A stretch of 9,448 nt of DNA, taken from positions 1-9,448 of the forward strand of contig JBCCQH010000170.1 of the NCBI GenBank assembly GCA_039024435.1. The letters run 5' to 3'. The position numbers and the translations under genes were made by a program. The notes under the pieces are model-generated. The model was given only the letters and a program-made list of their open reading frames with translations, had not been told where the DNA came from and made no database searches. Below are positions 1-6,878 of the stretch, piece after piece (within the stretch, counting starts at the first letter, position 1; the number at the start of each line of letters is the position of its first letter). This stretch comes from JBCCQH01 sp039024435. GTDB lineage: Bacteria > Bacteroidota > Bacteroidia > J057 > JADKCL01.

Positions 1-42
1 CTCGACCGCAAGCGCATCGCCCTCAGCATGAAGAATGTATAG
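1..42 (+). CDS. C-terminal tail of an S1 RNA-binding-domain protein, probably Tex (partial)
   Basis: The window opens inside a reading frame that ends with TAG at 40-42 and reads LDRKRIALSMKNV. The pattern D-x-x-R-K-R-I-x-L-S-M-K is the final beta strand of an S1 (OB-fold) RNA-binding domain. A protein that stops a few residues after this strand fits the transcription accessory protein Tex, whose S1 domain is at its C-terminus. Ribosomal protein S1 or another S1-domain protein cannot be excluded, because only 13 codons are visible. The S1 family assignment rests on the motif; the Tex assignment is inference. Confidence 0.55.
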   Translation, partial: LDRKRIALSMKNV

Positions 43-50
43 AATGTTCA

Positions 51-76
51 ATTTTCAATGGGAGAATTTTCAATGG
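51..76 (+). repeat. Two copies of ATTTTCAATGG, 15-bp period
   Basis: The 11-mer ATTTTCAATGG occurs at 51-61 and again at 66-76, separated by GAGA. It lies between the stop of the S1-domain gene and the heptad array before dapF. It is non-coding and A/T-rich compared with the flanking genes. I see no open frame or promoter consensus attached to it. Confidence 0.7.
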
Positions 77-138
77 ACGGCCCGGCGTTGTCCGCTGGCG
101 GCTGCGGTAAAATTGGAAACCAGAAATTGAGCAATTAG

Positions 139-206
139 AAATCGGAAATCGGAAATCGGAAATCGGAAATCGGAAATCGGAAATCGGAAATCGGAAATCG
201 GAAATC
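139..206 (+). repeat. Heptameric tandem repeat (AAATCGG)n, about 9.7 copies, directly upstream of dapF
   Basis: Nine uninterrupted copies of AAATCGG run from 139 to 201, followed by a partial copy AAATC at 202-206, only 4 bp before the dapF ATG at 211. The copies are identical, which suggests recent expansion or slippage. The sequence just before the array (123-138) contains AAATTG and AGAAAT, possibly degenerate units. The last GGA (200-202) sits 8 nt before the start codon and could act as a weak ribosome-binding sequence, so the array forms the immediate translation leader of dapF. Because the unit is 7 bp and non-coding, copy-number change would alter the distance between any upstream promoter and the start codon without shifting the reading frame. 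Confidence 0.95.
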
Positions 207-210
207 TACA

Positions 211-984
211 ATGCGATTTTATAAATATCACGGAACTGGGAATGATTTTGTTCTGGTGGACAACCGGGCCGGGGAGTTGCGCGGGGATGAGTACGATTAC
301 TATGCCGGGCTGTGCCACCGGCGGTTTGGAATTGGGGCGGATGGGGTGATCTTGCTCAACTCTCACGCGGAACTCGATTTTGAGATGGACTACTTCAACT
401 CGGATGGGCGGCGCAGTAGCATGTGCGGCAATGGGGGGCGCTGCATCGTGAAGTTTGCCGAGCGCCTGGGTTTGATTCGTGAGCGGGCCCACTTCCTTGC
501 GATTGACGGCCCCCACGAAGCCATTGTGGGTGGTCTGGGGGTGAAGTTGAAGATGGGGATGCCTCAAGGGTACCGGGCGATCAACGCGACCGACTACTGG
601 ATCGACACGGGATCGCCGCATTACGTGCGATTTCTTGACCAAGTAGTCGCCGATCTTGATGTTTTTGCTGAGGGGCGGGCGATCCGGAACCAGCCCGAGT
701 ACCGCGCCGCCGGCACCAATGTCAATTTTGCGAATGTCCGCAGCGACCAACTTGATGTCCGGACTTACGAGCGGGGCGTGGAAGACGAGACCTGGAGTTG
801 TGGAACCGGAGTTACGGCCGTGGCGAGTGTCTACGCGCAGCGGGAAGGCATTGCGGAAGCCGCAATTGGCATCCATACCCCCGGGGGGCGGCTCAAAGTC
901 CACGTGAACTCCGGCGCGGCGCCCTGGCTGGAAGGGCCGGCTGAATTCGTATTTTCGGGCGAGATAAAAGGACCGAATCGATGA
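211..984 (+). CDS. dapF: Diaminopimelate epimerase
   Basis: This 257-residue cytoplasmic enzyme converts LL- to meso-diaminopimelate, the precursor of lysine and of the peptidoglycan cross-link, by a cofactor-independent two-base mechanism. The N-terminal KYHGTGNDF signature (residues 5-13) is typical. Both catalytic cysteines are visible: Cys72 in SMCGNGGRC (70-78) and Cys197 in SCGTGVTAV (196-204), with the substrate-contacting GTNVNF at 168-173. Two symmetrical half-domains and the length fit the family, though slightly short of the roughly 270 residues common in proteobacteria. The ATG at 211 directly precedes the conserved RFYKYHG start, so the start is secure. The stop overlaps the next start (ATGA, 981-984). 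No clear promoter is visible; the leader is a heptad repeat. Confidence 0.97.
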   Translation: MRFYKYHGTGNDFVLVDNRAGELRGDEYDYYAGLCHRRFGIGADGVILLNSHAELDFEMDYFNSDGRRSSMCGNGGRCIVKFAERLGLIRERAHFLAIDGPHEAIVGGLGVKLKMGMPQGYRAINATDYWIDTGSPHYVRFLDQVVADLDVFAEGRAIRNQPEYRAAGTNVNFANVRSDQLDVRTYERGVEDETWSCGTGVTAVASVYAQREGIAEAAIGIHTPGGRLKVHVNSGAAPWLEGPAEFVFSGEIKGPNR

Positions 985-1841
985 ATGACCATTCGAAAAT
1001 TCTGATGCAAAGCCGTACGGGTGGCCTTTCGCTATTTGCGGTGGTCCTGGCCTTGGGAGGAGCGGCCTGCGCCGGCTTGCAGATCATGATGCTGATCGGA
1101 GGCGAATTGTCGGAGGTAGCGCCGGGAGCGCGTTTTCTGCCGGGAATCCTCAGCGTCGTGTTCCTGGGCTTGTTTGCCTGGCTGGGCTTGCGGCAGGGCG
1201 AGGTGCGGGTGTACCGGGATCGGGTGGAAGGCCGCACCAAGGCCGGGAAAAAATATGACCTGCTCTGGGCGGAAATTGCGGGAGTGGACCTGCGGAGTCG
1301 GGCCCTGGTATTGAAGGGAATGGATGGGAAAAATGCGGTGGTTGATCGCCCTCCGCGCAACCGACGCATCCGGGGACTGATCCATTTGCGGTTGGAGCAC
1401 GATTTTCCGGCGGCGGTGTGGGAGGCGATTTCCCTGGCAGCGGCTGAAGCTTTGCCGGGGGCGGGCCGGCTGTTCGAAGATGATTCCGGCACCACGCAAT
1501 TCATTGACGGAGGATTTCTGGTGGAGGTGGGCGGACGAATGGTGTATCTGCCCGAGCACGACACGGTCCCTACTCACGGTGCGGAAGACCGACAAAACCG
1601 CTTGTCCACGCAGGTGACCGCGGCGGGGATGCTGTTGCGGTTTGACCCCAATCCCGCGGATTTGCCCTTGCGGGAAGTGGCCGCCGCGCTGTTGGCGGCA
1701 GGATTGGAAGGCAAGCTACAACTGGCCCGAATGGAAGAACTGGTCGATGCCCACGGCGGGACATTTCTCGAAAAGTCAGCGGACGACTGGGTCGGCGAGA
1801 CCGCCGGCTGGCGCGTGAAAGTCATCCCAACGGAACCTTAA
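981..1841 (+). CDS. Membrane-anchored protein of unknown function with possible PH-like domain
   Basis: This 286-residue protein is not one I recognise by name. Two hydrophobic segments lie near the N-terminus (about residues 16-40 and 52-71) and form a hairpin in the inner membrane. They are followed by a charged strand-rich stretch (about 74-125) containing VRVYRDRVEG, LLWAEIAGVDLR and LVLKGMDGKNAVV. The order strand, trp-containing strand, I-x-x-V/I-x-x strand resembles bacterial PH-like domains placed after a TM hairpin; this is pattern-based inference only. The C-terminal half (about 165-286) is soluble and has no motif I know. The start codon overlaps the dapF stop as ATGA, so translation is probably coupled and transcription shared. 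The contents do not show a link to lysine or cell-wall synthesis. Confidence 0.85.
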   Translation: MNDHSKILMQSRTGGLSLFAVVLALGGAACAGLQIMMLIGGELSEVAPGARFLPGILSVVFLGLFAWLGLRQGEVRVYRDRVEGRTKAGKKYDLLWAEIAGVDLRSRALVLKGMDGKNAVVDRPPRNRRIRGLIHLRLEHDFPAAVWEAISLAAAEALPGAGRLFEDDSGTTQFIDGGFLVEVGGRMVYLPEHDTVPTHGAEDRQNRLSTQVTAAGMLLRFDPNPADLPLREVAAALLAAGLEGKLQLARMEELVDAHGGTFLEKSADDWVGETAGWRVKVIPTEP

Positions 1842-1854
1842 ACGATACCCGGGA

Positions 1855-1923
1855 GCGGTGACCGGTACGAGAGAAACGTGTTCCCACCCTTGGGTCATAC
1901 CGTCCACCCGCACCGTTCACCGC
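1855..1923. repeat. Imperfect 12-bp inverted repeat between the dapF unit and yebC
   Basis: GCGGTGACCGGT (1855-1866) and ACCGTTCACCGC (1912-1923) are reverse complements with one mismatch, separated by 45 nt. An overlapping hairpin, CCACCC (1904-1909) with GGGTGG (1928-1933), is followed by GGTTTCT, so the region could fold as a weak terminator for the dapF operon. The T-run is poor and alternative pairings compete, so the function is uncertain. Confidence 0.4.
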
Positions 1924-1960
1924 TTTTGGGTGGGGTTTCTAATGAAAGCGAATAATTTTC

Positions 1961-1968
1961 TACCTTTG
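1961..1968 (+). promoter_or_regulatory. Bacteroidota-type -7 element TACCTTTG before yebC
   Basis: TACCTTTG matches the Bacteroidota -7 consensus TAnnTTTG exactly and lies 25 nt before the yebC ATG. The expected -33 region holds only a weak TTTC (1936-1939, 21-nt spacer). The predicted transcript would start near 1975 with a short leader. Confidence 0.5.
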
Positions 1969-1993
1969 GGCTGCAATCAAAGTACTTACCCGC

Positions 1994-2743
1994 ATGGCAG
2001 GACATAGTAAATGGGCCAATATCAAGCACCGAAAAGGTGCCCAAGATAAAAAACGGTCCAAGATTTTCACCAAACTGCTCAAAGAAATTACCGTCGCGAC
2101 CAAAGAGGGCGGTGCCGATTCGGACATGAATCCGCGCTTGCGCCTCGCCGTCCAAAAGGCCAAAGCCGCCAATGTCCCCAAAGACACCATCGAACGGGCG
2201 ATCAAAAAGGGATCCGGTGCCGACGGCACTTCCTACGAAGAGGTCAATTACGAAGGCTACGCCCCCAATGGGGTGGCGGTTTTCGTTGAATGTGCCACTG
2301 ACAACCTCAACCGCACCGTCGCCAATCTCCGTTCTTATTTCAGCAAGTCGGGCGGCAGCCTCGCCAATAGCGGCTCGGTCGCCTTTTTGTTTGAGCGCAA
2401 AGGCGTGTTTACCCTCAGTGTAGGAGATATTTCCCTGGACAACGAAGATCTGGAACTCGAACTGATTGACGGCGGCGCGGAAGACATTGAGCACGAGGAG
2501 GAAATGTACGTCGTGACTTGTCCCCTCGAAGATTACGGAAACCTCTCGGCGAAACTGGAAGAGCTCAAAATCGTTCCCGGCAGTGCCGAAGTCAGCCGCA
2601 TTCCCACCACGACGGTCGAGTTGGGCCTGGAAGCAGCGGAAACGGTTCTGAAATTGATTGACAAATTGGAAGACGACGAAGATGTGCAAAATGTCTTCCA
2701 CAACCTGGAGATGACCGATGAACTGGCCGCGGCCCTCGCTTAA
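1994..2743 (+). CDS. yebC: YebC/PmpR/TACO1-family protein
   Basis: This 249-residue cytoplasmic protein is a full-length YebC/TACO1 family member. The invariant N-terminus MAGHSKWANIKHRKG (1-15) with KIFTKLLKEI just after is diagnostic, as is NPRLRLAVQKAKAANVPKDT (46-65) followed by ERAIKKG. The central EGYAPNGVAVFVECATDNLNRT and the acidic C-terminus complete the usual three-domain fold. Family members were first described as transcriptional regulators (PmpR). TACO1 and some bacterial YebC proteins act in translation, so the regulator label should be treated with caution. It appears monocistronic: a -7 element lies upstream and a terminator-like hairpin downstream. Confidence 0.96.
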   Translation: MAGHSKWANIKHRKGAQDKKRSKIFTKLLKEITVATKEGGADSDMNPRLRLAVQKAKAANVPKDTIERAIKKGSGADGTSYEEVNYEGYAPNGVAVFVECATDNLNRTVANLRSYFSKSGGSLANSGSVAFLFERKGVFTLSVGDISLDNEDLELELIDGGAEDIEHEEEMYVVTCPLEDYGNLSAKLEELKIVPGSAEVSRIPTTTVELGLEAAETVLKLIDKLEDDEDVQNVFHNLEMTDELAAALA

Positions 2744-2803
2744 CCGAGCGGAGTTCCCGATGATCGAACCACCGGAAATGGATTGGTTCCGGGGGCCTTT
2801 GCG

Positions 2804-2830
2804 CTCCGGTGAATCAACTGGGGTTTTTCT
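2804..2830 (+). terminator. Putative Rho-independent terminator after yebC
   Basis: CTCCGGT (2804-2810) pairs with ACTGGGG (2817-2823) over seven positions, two of them G.U, across a 6-nt loop, and is followed at once by TTTTTCT (2824-2830). It lies 61 bp past the yebC stop and just before the next promoter. The G.U pairs are allowed only in the + strand transcript, which fits termination of yebC. Confidence 0.55.
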
Positions 2831-2831
2831 C

Positions 2832-2860
2832 TTGATTCTCCTGATCCATCGCTATATTTG
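2832..2860 (+). promoter_or_regulatory. Bacteroidota-type promoter (TTG-N18-TATATTTG) for the carboxylase gene
   Basis: TTG at 2832-2834 and TATATTTG at 2853-2860 are separated by 18 nt. This matches the Bacteroidota -33/-7 promoter (TTTG, about 19 nt, TAnnTTTG) well. A start near 2867 would give a leader of about 110 nt before the carboxylase ATG at 2976. It is the best promoter match in the window and the main phylum indicator. Confidence 0.75.
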
Positions 2861-2878
2861 CGCACGATCTTTCGGCGC

Positions 2879-2925
2879 GCCAATTTGCCGAATAAATGAT
2901 ATCCGTCTCTCATTTGGCAATTGGC
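2879..2925 (+). promoter_or_regulatory. Inverted repeat in the carboxylase 5' leader
   Basis: GCCAATTTGCC (2879-2889) and GGCAATTGGC (2916-2925) are reverse complements apart from one missing A. They are separated by 26 nt and lie within the predicted leader. The arms could form a stem-loop in RNA or a regulator site in DNA. No known riboswitch is recognised. Confidence 0.4.
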
Positions 2926-2975
2926 TCTTCACGATCATCGGCGGACACCCGGAAATCGAATTATACCCTTAGACC

Positions 2976-4523
2976 ATGCACCAGGACGCATACGATACCC
3001 TCCAAGACAAAAACGCCCGGGCGCTGCTCGGGGGCGGCGAAAAACGCATTGCCGCCCAGCACGCCAAGGGCAAGCTGACCGCACGCGAGCGGGTGGAACT
3101 GCTAGTGGACAAAGGGACATTTGAAGAAATCGGCAAGCTCGTCGTTCACCGTTCCACTGAATTCGGTCTGGAGAAACAGCGCTACCCGGGTGATGGCGTA
3201 GTGACCGGCTACGGCAAAATCAATGGCCGTCTGGTGTACGTGTTCAGTCAGGACTTCACCGTATTTGGGGGTTCCCTCAGTGAAGCGCACGCGGAAAAAA
3301 TCGTGCGCATCATGGATCTGGCGATGAAAAATGGCGCTCCGGTGATCGGCCTGAATGACTCCGGCGGGGCGCGCATCCAAGAAGGAGTGGTCTCATTGGG
3401 GGGCTACGCCGATATATTTTACCGCAATACGCTGGCCTCGGGGGTCGTGCCGCAGATTTCGGCGGTGATGGGTCCCTGTGCGGGTGGCGCGGTGTACAGC
3501 CCGGCGATCACCGATTTTATCATGATGGTGGAGCAGACTTCCTACATGTTTGTCACCGGTCCCAACGTGGTCAAGACGGTGACCCACGAGGATGTCACCT
3601 CGGAAGAACTAGGTGGGGCAGCTACGCACGCAACCAAAAGCGGAGTGACCCACTTTACCTACGCCAACGAAGTCGCTTGCCTGGAAGGCGTCAAGCAGCT
3701 CTTGGGCTATCTGCCCCAGAACTGCGAGGAGGAAGCGCCCCGGCTGAACTGGGAAGGCGATGCCAGTGCTTCCCCGGTGGATTTGAACGGAATCGTCCCG
3801 GAAAATCCCAATCAGCCCTACGACATCAAAGAGGTCATCGAAGGGGTCTGCGATCCCGATTCATTCCTGGAAGTCCACGCGGATTACGCGGGGAACATCG
3901 TGGTGGGATTTGCCCGGCTGGCCGGCCGCAGCATCGGGATTGTCGCAAATCAGCCGGCGGTTTTGGCTGGAGTACTCGACATCAATGCTTCCCGAAAAGG
4001 CGCACGTTTCGTCCGGTTCTGCGATGCGTTTAATATCCCCCTACTCGTCTTTGAGGACGTCCCGGGTTTCTTGCCGGGTACCGATCAAGAATGGAATGCC
4101 ATCATCACCAACGGGGCCAAGCTGCTTTACGCTTTCTGTGAAGCCACGGTACCGCGGGTAACCGTAATTACGCGCAAGGCGTACGGCGGGGCCTACGACG
4201 TCATGAATTCAAAGCACATCGGGGCCGACATGAACTACGCCTGGCCGATGGCGGAGATCGCGGTAATGGGCGCCAAGGGCGCGGCCGAGATCATTTTCCG
4301 GAAAGAGATTGCCGCAGCCGAGAATCCCGAAGGGAAACTCGCGGAAAAGGTTGCCGACTACGAAGCAATTTTTGCCAATCCCTACCGGGCGGCCGCCCGC
4401 GGATACGTGGACGAAGTAATCATGCCCGAGCACACCCGGAACAAATTGATCCGGGCCTTCGAAATGGCCGAAAATAAAGCGGAGAAATTACCGCGCAAAA
4501 AGCACGGGAATATCCCTTTGTAG
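2976..4523 (+). CDS. pccB: Acyl-CoA carboxylase beta subunit, probably propionyl-CoA carboxylase
   Basis: This 515-residue cytoplasmic carboxyltransferase moves CO2 from carboxybiotin to an acyl-CoA, most likely propionyl-CoA to give methylmalonyl-CoA. Two crotonase-like halves are present. The N-terminal half (about 30-265) has KLTARERVELLVDKGTF, NDSGGARIQEGV (127-138) and GPCAGGAVYSPAITDF (166-181), whose glycines shape the first oxyanion hole. The C-terminal half (about 280-510) has DVPGFLPGTDQEWNAI (361-376), ITRKAYGGAYDVM (398-410) and ADMNYAWPMAEIAVMGAKG (417-435). The ending KKHGNIPL is typical of PccB. The related methylmalonyl-CoA decarboxylase alpha subunit has the same fold, so the physiological direction is not settled by sequence. 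The biotin-carrying alpha subunit is not in this window. A dedicated promoter and a long leader precede the gene. Confidence 0.93.
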   Translation: MHQDAYDTLQDKNARALLGGGEKRIAAQHAKGKLTARERVELLVDKGTFEEIGKLVVHRSTEFGLEKQRYPGDGVVTGYGKINGRLVYVFSQDFTVFGGSLSEAHAEKIVRIMDLAMKNGAPVIGLNDSGGARIQEGVVSLGGYADIFYRNTLASGVVPQISAVMGPCAGGAVYSPAITDFIMMVEQTSYMFVTGPNVVKTVTHEDVTSEELGGAATHATKSGVTHFTYANEVACLEGVKQLLGYLPQNCEEEAPRLNWEGDASASPVDLNGIVPENPNQPYDIKEVIEGVCDPDSFLEVHADYAGNIVVGFARLAGRSIGIVANQPAVLAGVLDINASRKGARFVRFCDAFNIPLLVFEDVPGFLPGTDQEWNAIITNGAKLLYAFCEATVPRVTVITRKAYGGAYDVMNSKHIGADMNYAWPMAEIAVMGAKGAAEIIFRKEIAAAENPEGKLAEKVADYEAIFANPYRAAARGYVDEVIMPEHTRNKLIRAFEMAENKAEKLPRKKHGNIPL

Positions 4524-4628
4524 ACGATATTTGACTGACCGAACCATTTTTTTACGGACGTGAAGATGCACCTTTTGCGTTCTGCTTAACCCTCTTCTAC
4601 TAACTCAAAAAGCACCTGCTGACAGCAC

Positions 4629-5696
4629 ATGAAGCATTTGGATGAAGATTTTTTAACTCGCTACTTGAACAATCCCTCTCCGACCGGATTTGAGGCGGAA
4701 GGACAAAAGATTTGGATGGAGTACCTGCGGCCCTACGTCGATGAGTTCATCACCGACACTTATGGCACCGCAGTTGCGGTAATCAATCCGGGCACCGATT
4801 ACAAGGTCGTACTGGAAGCCCACGCGGATGAGATCTCCTGGTTTGTCCACTACATCAATCCAGAAGGATTTATCTACGTGAAGCGCAACGGTGGCAGTGA
4901 CCACATGATTGCTCCAGCCAAGCGCGTCAACATATTCACCGATCAGGGAATCGTCAAAGGGGTATTTGGCTGGCCGGCCATCCACACCCGCAAAAACAGC
5001 AAAGAAGAAACGCCCAAGCCCACCAACATATTCATTGACGTGGGCGCAAAAAACGACAAGGAAGTCCGGGCCATGGGTATCCGGCCGGGTACGGTGCTGA
5101 CGTTTGAAGATGAATTCATGATCCTGAACGACCGGTTTTTTACCGGCCGGGCCCTGGACAATCGCATCGGGGGCTACATGATCACCCAGGTTGCGCGCCG
5201 GCTCAAAGAAGCCGGGCAGAAGCTGCCGTATACCCTCTACCTCGTGAATTCGGTTCAGGAAGAGGTGGGGTTGCGGGGAGCGCAGATGATTGCCGACCGG
5301 CTCAAGCCGAATGTCGCGGTGGTGACCGACGTGACCCACGACACGACCACCCCGATGATGGACAAGATCGAGCAAGGAGATATCCGGGCGGGGCGCGGTC
5401 CGGTGATCACGGTTGCACCTTCGGTCCACAACAAATTGCGGCGTTTTCTGATCGATATCGCCGCCGAGCATGAGATCGGACTCCAGCACGATTCCGCCAG
5501 CCGCTCCACTGGCACCGACACCGATGCGTTTGCCTACAGCAACATGGGCGTTCCTTCGGCACTGATCTCGCTCCCGTTGCGCTACATGCACACGACGGTC
5601 GAGATGTGCGACAAAGCGGATGTCGATTCGCTCATTCAACTGATGTATGAATTTTTGCTCAAACTCGAAAAGGGGCAGGAATTCAAGTATTTTTGA
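4629..5696 (+). CDS. M42-family metallo-aminopeptidase (glutamyl aminopeptidase/endoglucanase-like)
   Basis: This 355-residue cytoplasmic protein belongs to the M42 family of dinuclear zinc or cobalt aminopeptidases, which form large tetrahedral dodecamers and trim peptides. The metal and catalytic set is complete: His65 in EAHADEIS, bridging Asp177 in GRALDNRIGG, the catalytic Glu211 and ligand Glu212 in VQEEVGLRGA, Asp234 in VVTDVTHD, and His321 in RYMHTTVEM. The insert KNSKEETPKPTNIFIDVG belongs to the PDZ-like/oligomerisation domain. Some homologues were once called endoglucanase M, but sequence alone does not give the substrate. The 105-bp gap before it has no clear promoter; TTTTG at 4573-4577 with TACTAACT at 4598-4605 is only a weak match. 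The gene ends 26 bp before the next start, so the two may be co-transcribed. Confidence 0.93.
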   Translation: MKHLDEDFLTRYLNNPSPTGFEAEGQKIWMEYLRPYVDEFITDTYGTAVAVINPGTDYKVVLEAHADEISWFVHYINPEGFIYVKRNGGSDHMIAPAKRVNIFTDQGIVKGVFGWPAIHTRKNSKEETPKPTNIFIDVGAKNDKEVRAMGIRPGTVLTFEDEFMILNDRFFTGRALDNRIGGYMITQVARRLKEAGQKLPYTLYLVNSVQEEVGLRGAQMIADRLKPNVAVVTDVTHDTTTPMMDKIEQGDIRAGRGPVITVAPSVHNKLRRFLIDIAAEHEIGLQHDSASRSTGTDTDAFAYSNMGVPSALISLPLRYMHTTVEMCDKADVDSLIQLMYEFLLKLEKGQEFKYF

Positions 5697-5722
5697 TCAT
5701 CCTCAATTTTAATCTATCCATT

Positions 5723-6310
5723 ATGCATTCAATCCTCCGCAACAACACATTTTTCGTCAAAGAGCACGTCGGGATGTTCAAGGCGTCGAACAACTACGAC
5801 ATTTTTGATCCGGCGACCCAACAGCAAGTTCTTCAGTGCCGAGAAACGGGCTTGTCCGGGTTCACAAAGTGGATGCGCTTTACCGATTACAAGCGCATGA
5901 CGCCCTTCAATATCGAGATCCGGACCCCGGAGGGAGAGCCCGTGCTCTCGGTCAAGCGCGGCTGGACGTTTTGGCGATCAAAAGTTACGGTCCATGATGA
6001 CCGGGGCATGGAAATAGGCCTTTTGCGGCAGCGGATGCTGTCCCTGGGCGGAAAGTTTGAGTTGCTCGATCCCGCGGGCAATCTGATGGCCACGCTGAAG
6101 GGCAAGTGGACGGGCTGGAATTTCTCTTTTGTCAAGGAAGACCAGGAAATCGCTCACGTTACGAAAAAGTGGGCGGGTCTCGGTAAGGAAATGTTCACGA
6201 CGGCGGACAACTATATGCTGGTGATCAACGATCAGGTTCCCGCGGAGCATCCGATTCGAGTCATGATTCTCGGGGCGATCATGTCCATCGATATGGTACT
6301 GAAGGAATAG
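5723..6310 (+). CDS. LURP-one-related / phospholipid-scramblase-like protein
   Basis: This 195-residue protein has the repeated short strands of the LURP-one-related (LOR)/tubby-like barrel fold: NYDIFDPATQQQVLQCRE, FNIEIRTPEGEPVLSVKRGW, KVTVHDDRGMEIGLLRQ, KFELLDPAGNLMATLKGKW and NFSFVKEDQEIAHVTKKWAG, ending with a hydrophobic helix RVMILGAIMSIDMVL as in scramblases. No signal peptide is visible. The molecular function of bacterial members is unknown; plant LURP1 and eukaryotic scramblases share the fold only. I chose the ATG at 5723. An upstream TTG at 5693 would overlap the peptidase stop and add ten residues (MIILNFNLSI) that look like leader sequence. It follows the peptidase gene by 26 bp. 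Confidence 0.85.
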   Translation: MHSILRNNTFFVKEHVGMFKASNNYDIFDPATQQQVLQCRETGLSGFTKWMRFTDYKRMTPFNIEIRTPEGEPVLSVKRGWTFWRSKVTVHDDRGMEIGLLRQRMLSLGGKFELLDPAGNLMATLKGKWTGWNFSFVKEDQEIAHVTKKWAGLGKEMFTTADNYMLVINDQVPAEHPIRVMILGAIMSIDMVLKE

Positions 6311-6403
6311 CGGTCGCCGCACCCGTCTATCCCGGAAAACGTCGGCCCGCCCGGTGGAGAAATGGAACAAAAGACGCTGGATTCTCGTTTTATAAGGGAA
6401 GCA

Positions 6404-6832
6404 ATGGACAACAATACCGCCCACAAAAACCAAAATCGTCCGGTCGTGATTTTCGACGGGGTCTGCGAGTTGTGCAACGCCGCCGTCGACTTCATCATGA
6501 AGTGGGAGAAGCGTCCCGAACTCCTGTTTACCGCCAACCAGAACGAGCCAGGGCGCAAGATCTTGATGGAGCACGGCAAGGATCCGGATTCAGTCTCCAC
6601 GATTTACCTCTACGAAAATGGCCGCCTGTACGACTTCTCGACCGCGGCCCTGCGCATCGCTCGGCGCTTGCGCTTTCCGTTAAATCTGCTCTACGCGGGG
6701 ATGATCGTTCCCCGCTTTATCCGGGATGCCATTTACCGCTGGATCGCTCGGAACCGTTACCGCTGGTTTGGGAAAAAGGAGTCTTGTCGGATGCCGACCC
6801 CGGAAGAAATGGCGCGTTTCCTGCTGGATTGA
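6404..6832 (+). CDS. DCC-family (DUF393) thiol-disulfide oxidoreductase-like protein
   Basis: This small protein has the DCC signature FDGVCELCN: an Asp followed by a CxxC pair (Cys21 and Cys24 from the chosen start), then an aliphatic helix AAVDFIMKW. Further on are the family's STIYLYENGRLYDFSTAALRIARRL segment (here split by residue numbering) and the C-terminal RDAIYRWIARNRYRWFGKKESCR, a common ending in DUF393 proteins. The family (YuxK-like) has a predicted thioredoxin-like fold; no substrate is established. I favour the ATG at 6404 because AGGG lies 5 nt upstream and the family motif then begins within 20 residues. The in-frame ATG at 6362 would add 14 residues, but its GGAG lies only 2 nt away. 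It is 93 bp after the LOR-protein stop and has no clear promoter. Confidence 0.88.
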   Translation: MDNNTAHKNQNRPVVIFDGVCELCNAAVDFIMKWEKRPELLFTANQNEPGRKILMEHGKDPDSVSTIYLYENGRLYDFSTAALRIARRLRFPLNLLYAGMIVPRFIRDAIYRWIARNRYRWFGKKESCRMPTPEEMARFLLD

Positions 6833-6854
6833 GCCGATTTTTCCGCCGGATACC

Positions 6855-6862
6855 TATCTTTG
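6855..6862 (+). promoter_or_regulatory. Bacteroidota-type -7 element TATCTTTG before the FAD-linked oxidase
   Basis: TATCTTTG matches TAnnTTTG exactly and lies 16 nt before the ATG at 6879, giving a very short leader. The nearest upstream TTG (6829-6831) is 23 nt away, longer than usual, so the -33 element is weak. Its position favours the 6879 start over an upstream ATG at 6726. Confidence 0.5.
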
Positions 6863-6878
6863 TGGCAAATCATTAATC

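Noticed and set aside
139..206. Possible CRISPR array
   Set aside because: The units are 7 bp, contiguous and without spacers, so this is a simple tandem repeat.
70..903. Long minus-strand frame (277 codons) opposite dapF with a repeating RFPISDF peptide
   Set aside because: It is the antisense shadow of dapF; the peptide repeat is only the 7-bp DNA repeat read in a frame that closes every 21 bp. dapF has complete catalytic motifs on the other strand.
2718..2972. 84-codon plus-strand frame after yebC
   Set aside because: It starts inside yebC in another frame and runs through the terminator-like hairpin and the promoter; the composition shows no protein-like conservation signals.
4653..5639. 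Long minus-strand frame (328 codons) opposite the M42 peptidase
   Set aside because: It is rich in His, Arg, Gly and Val in the manner of antisense GC-rich frames, has no motif, and lies wholly opposite a gene with a complete metal-ligand set.
5693..5722. TTG start ten codons upstream for the LURP-one-related protein
   Set aside because: It overlaps the preceding stop codon and adds residues read from an A/T-rich leader; the ATG at 5723 fits the family length.
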